Assembly: GCA_050084515.1 (NCBI GenBank)
Contig: CM114273.1
Span: forward strand, 18,414,001-18,478,000
Length of the DNA stretch: 64,000 nt
Direction: 5' to 3'
From: Blasia pusilla
Lineage: Eukaryota > Marchantiophyta > Marchantiopsida > Blasiales
A program made the position numbers and the translations under genes. The stretch's first letter is position 1, and each line of letters starts with the position of its first letter. Below the pieces are notes generated by a model. The model did not search any database, was not told the origin of the DNA, and saw only the letters and a list, made by a program, of their open reading frames with translations. This document shows, piece after piece, positions 54,760 to 64,000 of the stretch.

Positions 54760-56847
54760 CTCATATGCATCTCTGGCCAGAGCATGCTTGAACCAAGTAC
54801 ATCACCAAATGTTTCTTGTGCAGGTTCGTTTATCAAATTTGACATCACAAAGCATGTTCTAGTGCGAACACTTCGTTTAGATCAACCCTCACCATGCCCT
54901 CGACCATCCCTAGGGGGGTGTCCTTGGCATGGAACTTGTCCCTTCCACCAAAACCTGATATGACTCCTGACCCAAGTACCATCCTACTCAACTTTGGATC
55001 GGTAAATAATACGTGATACGGTGATCCCCAATTTGTAGCTACAAAAATACAAAGGAAGGGCATTTAGTTAGTACCAATTCAAATTCTGCCCATATGCGTT
55101 TGCACCATCAACCTCAAAATAAAAAATTGCTATGAATTACCAGTTTGAAAGACTATCCCCATTTCAGAAGATAGTGGGAAAAGTTCACAAGTCCTAGACG
55201 ACCATTTAACTGTCCACAACAAGAAATATCAGCGTCGTCATATGAACCTTAAATATAAGAGGCCATTTTAGCAAAGAGAAATTACCTTAGTTCTTTTCTT
55301 GGACGAGCCGGATCTGATTTCACTTTCCAGTTCATTCAAACCATCAGATTGTAGCCTAGACTTTTGTCTTTTGGCTTGTGATGATTTTGCTTGGCTGTCC
55401 ATACTCACATTTTTTGCACATTATGCATGCCAAGGTCCATTGAATGATGTAGGATGAAATGACTATCGTTTTGAGGATGGATTGAAAACTATGCCAAGGA
55501 TGAATTCATTATGTGATGATGTCATACTTACTAGTTATTCGAGTATCACCATCTACACTTTTTGTGGAACTTCTCCTCTTGTTGCTCCATTCTGGCACTT
55601 CTACAAACAACTGAAGTATTGAGAAATGAATTGTAAAACCTGGTTCTTCACTTCAATAAGTAATTGTATTATAAGACCATACATCTAGTGAAGCTAAAAT
55701 CACTCCTTACCATCACTGCCTCTTTTTGTGTGGAGGTCTTCCTCTTCCTTGATTTTCTTGCTTCATACGTTGGTGTAGGTTCAACAATGACTGTAAGTTA
55801 CTTAAAATACAGAAATTTAGTTATGAAATACTCATGCTGGAAAGAAGAAGTAGTTATAATCATTGAAAATTAGGGGTGGAAGAGTGAGAATGGGCTACCT
55901 GATGTTAGCTTCTCATCCTTTGTTACATCTGGTTGAGAATTTGATGGCGGAGAACTAGAAATCTGGTGTGGTGTTGAAGACATATCCCTCGAAGTAAGCT
56001 TGTACAGCATTTCCATGAGTACATCTAATGCTTTGTTCTGCCGTTCCATATGCAACTTCACATCATCCAAACCTGTGCTCCACTTCTTCCAATTGAATTG
56101 TGACCCTGGATTCCACACTCTGCACATATGAACCAGCGATCAATTTGGTACCAAAAAAACAATAGTTTTGCAACTATATAGCCAGATACAACCACGATAC
56201 TAACTCCATGATACAAGAGGGGCTTGAGGATATGATACTAACTCCATGAACCAACAATATGAAGATCATGATACTAGTTGTGTCAAGCAAAGGGGTTAGA
56301 ATAGAGTTATGCATTTACATTTACCGGTGAACTCACTTGTGTGAAATCTGGTTATTTAGGCAACTCGTCTCTCTCAATAGATTCCAGCCCCGTGCCCAAG
56401 GATTCTTTTGAGGTACGTTGGTGCATCGACACATGCTCCTTTAATACATCAGATTATTAACTTCATGCCTATGGAAGGGTTCAATGAAAATATGGAAATG
56501 AAGCAATAATGGAAGTTCTCTACCATTATGGAACTTTAGCAAGAAAACTAGGGAATGCCAAGATGACTTACATCAAGTCCATCTAAACCTGCACGTCCAG
56601 AGAAATTTAAAGTCAGGACTTTGGCCCTTGCTCAAGCCACCTTTTCTGCCTTCATTTTGTCCTCTTCAAAGAGGCAATAATCTACTAATCGATTCCATGA
56701 CTCCTCATTGGTATGAGGGTGACGCGTGACTGGGCACTGAGCCCCATGTTGGTATTTTGGCATGAGAGAGTAAGAGAGGAGAGGAGGAGAGTAAAGTCTC
56801 TCTTTAAAAAAATCCAAAATTCTTTTCCTCCCTTCAAAACTTGTCAC
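54760..56847 (-). pseudogene. Transposon-type gene remnant (possible En/Spm-associated ORF), several pieces
   Basis: On minus, pieces in a plausible exon order are 56847-56632 (HPHTNEESWNRLVDYCLFEE), about 56460-56370 (MHQRTSKESLGTGLESIERD), 56127-55890 (DVKLHMERQNKALDVLMEML, coiled-coil-like), about 55400-55287 (Lys/Ser-rich) and 55063-54845 (KLSRMVLGSGVISGFGG). The first two remind me of the conserved tail of plant transposase-associated (Transposase_24-like) proteins. Stops separate the pieces and I could not join them with proper splice sites, so this is tentative. Confidence 0.3.
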
Positions 56848-56999
56848 TATTTTTTAATTTTCTCCTCTACTTCAAATGCAATAAATGTTTTCAAGAGAGT
56901 AAGAAGTGGACCAAGTAGGGCCAGGTTGGGGTACAAACTAACATCATTTTGAACACCAAGATGTAAAGATGTAACGGTGGAGACCACTTCAAATATGCT

Positions 57000-57420
57000 A
57001 AAATCAATATTTTTGTAGGCTAGTGTTGAAGGTAAGATGGTATCCGATCAATGCAGATCCATCACATGGGACTTTTTCACAAAAAAAAGAAATCAAATCC
57101 GTTCAAAATACAATGTGATTGCAGGGTCTAGCCCAAGACATTCACTGATGATAGATCGGATTTTTTCTCTCATTGATGAAAGTCTTGGAGATAAAGGAAT
57201 TGAAAAAGATGACAGGTGATTTGGTGAGTTTGGTAGAAAGTGTAGGATTGCAATATTGCCAATAATGACTTAGAAGACCCGGAGGCCACGAATCAATTAG
57301 AAATGCTGGCTTAGGAATGGGTACATGGAGTCTCTAGGAGCCTGATGGGAGTTTGGAAACTCTTTTTAAACACACATGTGAGAAGAAAAGGAAGCCAACA
57401 AGAAGGCCTAAAGGGTTTAG
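57000..57420. other. No recognisable gene
   Basis: Short frames only. Purine-rich runs occur but nothing is assignable. The palindrome cluster begins at its right edge. Confidence 0.4.
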
Positions 57421-57423
57421 GGC

Positions 57424-58173
57424 CAACTTGTCGAAATCCGACAAGTTGCTAGACGTCAGAAGTCAAGAAACGCTAGTGATATAACAAGTGAGGAGAGAGA
57501 ATGAAATGAATAGAAGGCATCATCCTTACATGCAACCTGTCCAAATTCGATAGGTTGCATGACAGATGAAGGTTGGATGTAAGAAGAAGGTCAGAATTAG
57601 AGATGTTGTTAGACATAACCACTGTAAGATTCTACTGAAAAATAACCACTGAAGAATTGAAAGAAACAAGAACATAACATACATGTGAAAGCAAAGAAAT
57701 GCAGGAAATTCCTAGGTTCCATTCAGATATGCAACCCGTCAAAATCCGACAGGTTGCAAGACATGATGACAGAAAAATGAAACATCCAAATGCTAGGAAG
57801 TAGTCGTGTTCCACCCATTCTGACATGCAGCCCATCCGAATCTGACAAGTTGCAAGACATGGTGACAAAAAAATGAAACATCCATATGCTAGGAAGAAGC
57901 CAAGTTTCTTCCATTCGGACATGAAACCTGTCGGAATCCGACAGATTGCGAGACAGACGACGAGGAGAAACCAAAAACAAATATGACTCACGAGGGCTAA
58001 GAAAAACGAAAGAAGTAAGTAGTAGGACAAAAAAATAGACTATTTGCAAGCTATTGGTGTTCGAGAAGTAGCAAGACAGGAAAAATACAAAATTTCAGGA
58101 ACTTCACAATCCAAACACCATACATAGAATAGCAAAAATCCAAATTTTGACCTGTCAAAATCAGACAAGTTGC
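57424..58173. repeat. Left cluster of 27-bp palindromes (six copies)
   Basis: Copies centre on about 57436, 57545, 57745, 57840, 57936 and 58161. The ideal arm is GCAACCTGTCGGA, mirrored around one variable base. 57922-57948 is nearly complete; 57424-57448 keeps 10-bp arms around AAATC; the copy at 57531 is the most decayed. They lie just beyond the C-terminal end of the methyltransferase-like relic. Confidence 0.88.
57721..58008. repeat. Three tandem 96-bp units, each containing one palindrome
   Basis: Units start at 57721, 57817 and 57913. Each opens with ATTC(A/T/G)GAYATG, then the palindrome, then GACA-AAAATGAAACATCC and TGCTAGGAAG. The third unit is cut short after the palindrome, so the last boundary is approximate. 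An open minus frame (57632-58030) crosses the units but is only a by-product of the repeat. Confidence 0.8.
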
Positions 58174-61100
58174 TAAACGCTAGCAATCTGGTCAACAAAT
58201 CTTGGATTCAAAAAACACAAGTTACAATCTAACTGAAATAACTAGAAAACTAATTGACAGTGAAAAAATATTCAAGAGTAGAGCCCGCAAAGTTTGAGAA
58301 ACACATTTCAAGTTGTTTATTGAAATCCATTTGCAATTAAGATATTTACATTGGATTTCATGAACTAAAACTCTAGTCTATGATCTTTTCGGCCTTGTCA
58401 TCTACAAACATGTTCCTAAGTCTCTTCGATTCCTTTACAAAAGACTCCACGGGGCTAACTAGTGGTTCCTCTTGATGATTGTAGGTGGGGATTGAGAAAG
58501 AAGGAGAACTTGAGAGTCTTGCCCTTCTAGGTGCTCCATATCGGTCCCATGTCATTGGAGATATGTCCAAACGCCTACCCCGGCAGGTTATCTTATATGC
58601 TCTGCAAGTGACACCCATCCATAATCAATATGTGTTGCTCCGTCTTGAAACCACTACTGGCCCACTCCAAAACGCGTGGAATCCAATGAGCCAGTGCACT
58701 CACTCATCATCATGATAAATCTCCTCAAAACAACCTCTTGGAACAGCACCAACACCTCCCTCCTCGACTCAAGGCAAAGAATGTTGCATCTGCTATGCCA
58801 CGCGGCTCTAACATTGGCCCTAGATAACCCAACCAAATCCATCACCAAGTCTCCTGGGCATGAGCAGAGCTCCATCAAGGTGTGCATCAGTGTTGGGGAC
58901 TTTTCCCTTCCTCCTAGCAATGGCACACCGTCCATCATGAAAATTCATGGGGGCAAATTGTTCAAGCTGCTCAAACTGTAACCATCGGAGGAAGGATCAA
59001 CTAGATTCTCGATCTAAAAAATCAAGAATGTGTAATCCGGCCGCACAAAATGTTACACATACGAATACTCAATCTGCACCAAAAATTGCCATTATGTTGG
59101 TCAGCATGAACGAGGAACAAGATAATGAATGGTAGAGGAAAGCGGGCAAGTGTGTCAAAAGAACGGATGAATTTTATTCCTAGGGTAAACTAAGAATTGA
59201 GCGAGAACGTTAGCTGGTATTTTGTGCAATCTGTTTGAATCGGACATGTTCCACAAAAGCCACAAAAAAGCTTGAAAAATCTGCAACCTGTCAGAATCCG
59301 AGACTACCCAAGACTACCCAAGATTGCATCCTCTTCCACTTGAGTGATCTCCTGAAGGTTTAAGAGCTCGTCTTTGCTTCCTCTAGTCAAAACAAGGAAG
59401 CATCCCTTGTCACTCATATACATGTTGGAAAAGGAGAACAACAACGCAATCTTGTTGTAAGTGAGAGCGACGTTCCAATCTAAGACAGTGTCCTATGGGT
59501 TATCATTTCACAACCTGAATCTGGATGGCAAGTCTGCAATGAGGAGGTCCACAAAAACATCCTCAACTACCCATTCACAAACCATGGGGCATGGCCGTTT
59601 TGTAGAAGCTTTCGTCCCAAGACTATCAGCTTCTCGAGGGCAACGGTGGACTCCTGATTCGAGAATTTCTCAAGTTCATCCAAGAGCGAGGTCTATTGTA
59701 GGAGGATTTTGGTCCTCCTCGTGCCATCCCCCGGCTTGCCCAGAGATGACGGAGAGTATTCAACTCCTTTGTTTCCTAACTCTGAGGTACCTGGCGTTTA
59801 CGTTTTCACTTTTTGCAATTTGCAAATTGGTTGTCTGCTTGTCGGAGTCTCTGTAACCTCCAAATCAACAGGGATCTGTTTTTGGGCACCCCTTGCCCGT
59901 CCTTCTTGCCTCAAGGATCTAGCTTGAGACTGCATGGACCCCTTCGCCTTCACCTTAAGACCCTCTAGCAACTTGTCCTTGGCTGTGATGACCTCGGACA
60001 CCAGATCAGCGGTCTCAAGAGCCTGCTCCTCCGCATCTCCTTGAAAATACTCCTCAACCTTCAAGAGGTTGGGGATCTCCTCGTTGCCCATAGCAAGTGC
60101 ATCACGTAAGGATTTCGCCTCGTGGTCGCTAATCTCCTCTAGGTTGTTGTTGTCCAACCAAATTGGACAATGGAGGTTCTCCTAGTCTGTCATCTCTTGG
60201 GCCATGTCCAAGTCGTACATGGAGAAACCATCGCCATTTGGAATTGTTGCCCAAAATTTGCAGGCGGCCGGATACTTGCTCCACGTACCTGCATTCACAC
60301 TGAATACAAGGAATCTGTACACCATCCCTTATGCTGGTCTTTGGTGGGAGGACTCAGCCGCTTGCTCTAGGAGATCCCACTTCTTCCTTGCAAAATCTCT
60401 CTTTGTGGGATTGCGTATTTCCTCCTCGTCAAGATCTATGTATGGAACATAAGCAGGAATCGCGGATTTTTTGCCAGCTTATCACGAGCATCCTCCAGCC
60501 AAAGTTTGTAATCCAAAGTTGAGTCGATGTCAGCCTCTTCTGGAACTGGATCAATCATCCAAAGCTCTGCTTGAAAACTTCCAATCATGGATTTGTTGAG
60601 CACCCTCAAAGCATCCCAGAATGACCATTCTCTGAGCCACTGAGAAATGACAGGGTTCGAAACCCCTGGCGGGGGGTGTATCGCCTTCTTCTCCGCCTAC
60701 ATCCCCTCAAGATTGATTTTCATCAGTCTGATTCTCTTGAATTCCGAAAGCCTTGAAAGAGCAAACTTGTGCACGCAATCCAGGGCCACCTTCTCTCCTC
60801 CTATGCGTGCATGGGGATCCTCGTCCCTCTTTTGTTGGCGTTTGATAGTAGCCTTCAACTCCTTGTAAAATTCTGGACCGAGGTCAGGGTTTAGCACATC
60901 AATGTACCTTTGCATCATGTTGGCTGTATATTTGGTCGTCGCCACCACTACAAACTGGATCATTTTTTCTCGTTCCGCCGCTGTAACCTTCTCCCTACGC
61001 TCCAACTCTAGTTGAGCACTTTTCTTAGCTACCTGGATTTTAGACCAACAAAGAATTGTCATTGCAACATCTTGAGAAATGAAGGTGTTTTCCCACGTCT

Positions 61101-61287
61101 TCTTCTTTATCTTTGCTCCTTTCGCGAGCATCTCGTTCACCAATTCTTCTCCCAAGAATCCCTTGTATTGTATTGGGTGCGTTGTAAGCACCTTCTTCAT
61201 CTTGTCGCATTCTTGGATCCATTGGTATGCCACATTCCCTTCTGAAAGGATTTTGCAATATTCAATCCTCTTTTAGAATTCATATCA

Positions 61288-62541
61288 TTTGCAACACGTC
61301 GGTTTCCGACAAGTTGCAAAATAACTCTGGGAGGATCCTATCACCTCCAACTTAACCTTAAGGAATTCAGATTTGAAAGAAGTATCCTCTGCTTACAACC
61401 CGTCTGACTCCGACAGGTTGCACCTCTCTTTAAGATGATCTCATGGGAAAGTAGTATGAAATTGCGGAGACCGAAGAACTTGGAGGTCGGAATTCGGATC
61501 TCAGATTTCCAGTTCAACTTCTTCTCATCTCATCCCTTCGTCTCGTGCGCTCTGTTTGCGAGAATCCCCAACTGTTGATTTTCATGTTGACCCTAAATCT
61601 GCAACCCGTTTGAGTCCGACAGGTTGCATTTTTTTCTTAGCTTGTTTAAACACCAGGATAGGGAGCTTGGCGTGTGGGGAAGTGGCAACCTGTCGGACTC
61701 CAACAGGTTGCTTTGGAACGAGAGTATGAACTATTGCTTGGCCATAATGCAATCTGTCGGAGTCCGACGGGTTGCATTATTCTTTCCATTAGGGCTCTCG
61801 GTAATAGAAGCAAGGTTTGAGGCAACCCGTTGGAGTCCGATGGGTTGCAGAGTCCCATGAATAATTTCCAAGCGGATTGGCTTCATGGAGCACATTGAGT
61901 CCGACGGATTGCAATTCGAACACAAAATTTGATTATCTTCAACTGTTCTGCAACCCTTCAAAGACCGATGACTTGCTCTTGGCCGGAGATATTGCAAATA
62001 ATTCTAATTATGTGTTAGAATTCAATTTGCAACTTGTCGGTCTCCAACAGGTTCCATGAAGCCAATCCGCTTGGAAAATAGTTTTGGGACTCTGCAACCC
62101 GTTGGACTCAGACGAGTTGCTTTAAACCTTGCTTCTCTTACCGAGAGCCCTAATGGAAAGAATAATATAACCCTTCGGACTCTGATAGGTTCCACAAAGC
62201 CAATCCGCTTGGAAATTATTCCACAGACTCTGTAGAATCCGACGGGTTGCCTCAAACCTTGCTTCTCTTACAGAGAGCCCTAATGGAAAGAATCATGCAA
62301 CACGTTGGACTCGGACGGGTTGCATCATGGCCAAGCAATAGTTCACACTCTCGTGCCGAAGCAACTCGTCAGAGTCCGACGGGTTGCCACTTTCCCCCAT
62401 GCTGAGCTCCCTACTTGGAATTTTGACAAGCACAAAAAAGCAACCCGTCAGACTCTAACAAGTTGTTGTCTTCCACAAAGATCAATTTTCCTACTTGCTA
62501 TTCTTAGAGAAAAGTGCAACCCGTCGAATACAGAGGGTTGC
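61288..62541. repeat. Right cluster of 27-bp palindromes (about 16 copies)
   Basis: Copies begin near 61290, 61395, 61601, 61685, 61749, 61822, 61889 (half), 61950, 62029, 62094, 62167, 62224, 62297, 62361, 62440 and 62516. The best ones (61685, 61749, 62361) have 12-13-bp arms GCAACCYGTCGGA around one variable base. From 61685 on, start-to-start spacing is 57-79 bp. The cluster splits the methyltransferase-like frame between WRQFAKERQ and the piece starting at 61258. Confidence 0.92.
61628..62420. repeat. Large inverted duplication inside the palindrome cluster
   Basis: Spacers between palindromes recur inverted. 61712-61748 pairs with 62324-62360 (AACTATTGCTTGGCCAT). 61776-61821 pairs with 62251-62296 and also with 62121-62166 (TTTCCATTAGGGCTCTC). 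61849-61890 pairs with 62194-62225 and 62056-62093 (CCAAGCGGATTGGCTTC). 61640-61684 pairs with about 62388-62430. The right arm therefore holds one extra internal duplicate. The centre is near 61990. Confidence 0.85.
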
Positions 62542-63599
62542 AAGCATGCCGAAAATGAAGTAATGGGAGTGAAAATGCTTATGTGCTCATGGAGTGCATG
62601 GCCATCTCCACCGAGCTATGTGATTGAGGTAGGGATGGAGGACGACTGCCCTCACGCAAAAATGCGCCTCCAAAGAATTTTGCCGCTCCTTTGCAAACTG
62701 CCTCCACGCCATTAATGAATGGTTTCCATCCTAGATGAAGAAGTACAAGTTCTGCATCACTTGTACTTCGTTCCCGCCACTGCTTTCATGAATTCCACAT
62801 CCCTCATCTTCTAGAACGTATCCAAGTTGTCGCCCTTCTTCAATAACAAAGTAGTGCTCTCCATGTTCATCATAGGGTTGAACATAAAATGCAGGAAAGT
62901 TGTTGACATACGAAGTTGTTGCGACCGATTGCTTCAACTTGGAAATATCTTTGTCTGAATGTATTTCACGAATATATTCCATTGTTCGGAGTCAACACAA
63001 TGTTATATGGAGGCGCATTCCATTTTTTTTTCTCGTTGCGCAGCGAAAAAACAAAACTTTTGCACGGGTGGAATTCTTGGTGCCTTCGGGCCATCCACTA
63101 CCGCCAATTGCTTTTCAACCTGCATTAAGTTCAACATTTTCAATAACGAACAGTTTTCTATAATGGTCCTTCTTAAAAATGTCAATAAATAATTGTCGAT
63201 CATTGCTTACCCTCTTAAAGATTGGGTCGATGTTGCTTCCAAGGAGTTGCTCTGGAGCAGCAGCAGGCAACTTTACGGGATATTCATCTATGATGATAAG
63301 GTCAATTTTTTCTGGAGGGTTGAAAGATGATTTGTGTCTCCTCCAAAACTCGATCCTGTGATTTTGACCATCTCTACACTTGCCGTATTTCGACAGCCGA
63401 GTGTCGGGGAGGAGAAGTCGACTTAGGAGTACTTGCGGAGATGGGAGAGAAGTTGTCGCCCTTGCTGGCTTGGGACTTTCTTCGAGGCATTTTTTGATGT
63501 CGGAGACTTATGAGGCCATCACTCCAAGTATGGGCGATGAGATTCGAGCTCAACCTGACCGTCGAAGCTGAAACGATTTCCACCCAACCCTTCATGAGC

Positions 63600-63988
63600 T
63601 TCCGACTGAAGAGAATGCGAACAAGTCCTGGGAGGGTGACTAACTCTCATGAATTTGTGGAATCGAATATACCCTGACTGTCGCACCTCAAGGGGTTGCC
63701 ACCCAAACCGTCATCCCTTTCCGGCTGAAGGGTCACCAACTGTTTCGCATGAAATCGCACAAGGGGGAATGTCGCCTAAATTAACTGCCAACCGACTAAG
63801 TTCTCCAAGGGGACAGGAGCTCTTGCAAAATCATGGAAAATGAAAAAATGAAAGAGGTCGAAAGAAGTCCTTCTATACTTTCAGAGCGGTTAGATCTCAA
63901 CCGTTGCGGTAACGGTGACAAAGGACCATTAGGGGACAACGACCGTCGATAGTTGGAGTGACAACGACGGTGGACCGGAACGGCACAA
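63600..63988. other. No recognisable gene
   Basis: Upstream of the start of the methyltransferase-like frame. Sequence around 63650-63790 contains short segments that recall the preceding 200 bases (CGACTGAAG/CGGCTGAAGG, CCACCCAA), suggesting an old local duplication, but it has no gene. Confidence 0.35.
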
Positions 63989-64000
63989 GCAACTCGTCGG
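63989..64000 (+). repeat. Half palindrome at the window end
   Basis: GCAACTCGTCGG, the first half of the 27-bp palindrome, runs off the right edge, so the repeat continues beyond this window. Confidence 0.7.

Larger units (their letters stand above)
58654..63490 (-). pseudogene. Degenerate ORF with DNA amino-methyltransferase-like C-terminus
   Basis: Read on minus from ATG 63490: MPRRKSQASKGDNFSPISAS; then in another frame RIEFWRRHKSSFNPPEKIDL, IIIDEYPVKLPAAAPEQLLG and QLFIDIFKKDHYRKLFVIEN; then 62982-62731 (DISKLKQSVATTSYVNNFPA, YDEHGEHYFVIEEGRQLGYV) and WRQFAKERQ. The palindrome cluster intervenes. Then 61258-60697 (FISQDVAMTILCWSKIQVAK, LNPDLGPEFYKELKATIKRQ), a TAG, and ISQWLREWSFWDALRVLNKS. 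Then 60157-59798 (acidic, helical), about 59700-59330 (VEDVFVDLLIADLPS, two stops, DTVLDWNVALTYNKIALLFS, CFLVLTRGSKDELLNLQ) and 58938-58654 (MELCSCPGDLVMDLVGLSRA, NVRAAWHSRCNILCLESRRE). The last two resemble motif IV (normally DPPY) and motifs X/I (PGD-V-D-F-G-G) of class-beta N4/N6 methyltransferases, both with key residues lost. Many stops and shifts: a dead copy. The family is otherwise unknown to me. Confidence 0.6.

Noticed and set aside
57632-58030. 132-codon minus ORF with repeated ACHIC-type segments
   Set aside because: It is generated by the 96-bp tandem repeat. Apparent membrane-like composition comes from the repeat and not from a gene.
60640-60670. GGGTTCGAAACCCC as a tRNA T arm (B box)
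   Set aside because: It falls inside the reading frame of the methyltransferase-like relic, and no acceptor, D or anticodon arms surround it.
61685-62541. CRISPR array (regular palindromic repeats with spacers)
   Set aside because: This is plant nuclear DNA without cas genes. The spacers are inverted duplicates of each other, and the repeats vary too much.

Overview
This is nuclear DNA of a land plant. It holds two intron-rich plant genes, an almost complete Ty1/copia retrotransposon and several solo LTRs, and a long stretch of degenerate transposon-like sequence. There are no operons, no prokaryotic signals and no RNA genes that I can support. I cannot name the species. A moss, liverwort, lycophyte or fern is a guess from the general look of the sequence, not a result.

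Layout. 1-2050 shows no gene. 2051-4304 (minus) is a complete seven-exon translin gene (about 232 aa) whose splice phases all agree. A CT-rich leader/promoter lies at 4305-4670. About 4985-7965 is a minisatellite of roughly 75-bp hairpin-forming units, broken at 7410-7730 by a segment that contains a perfect 22-bp-arm hairpin. 7970-10222 shows no gene.

10223-50600 (minus) is one very large gene of about 48 exons and 40 kb. It encodes a SHRUBBY-like VPS13 lipid-transfer protein of about 3,700 aa: N-terminal chorein region, adaptor-binding repeats, SHR-BD region, C-terminal VPS13 region and PH-like end. Its introns have collected mobile DNA: a 5.5-kb copia element (10882-16352), a solo LTR of the same family (18405-19086), three solo LTRs of a second family (21400, 24355, 37516), a rearranged second copia element (23053-26261), retroposon 3' tails and a possible SINE. 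Every mobile element whose orientation I can read lies antisense to the gene.

50601-64000 has no intact gene. It carries a Ty3/gypsy reverse transcriptase-RNase H relic (about 52925-53690), a low-confidence transposon-type gene remnant on minus (about 54760-56847), and a degenerate minus-strand reading frame (58654-63490) whose C-terminal part resembles a DNA amino-methyltransferase. This last frame is flanked and interrupted by about 22 copies of a 27-bp near-perfect palindrome (arm GCAACCYGTCGGA) at roughly regular 57-79 bp spacing on its denser side. That palindrome array with the methyltransferase-like relic is the least explained structure in the window and the best candidate for an undescribed element.
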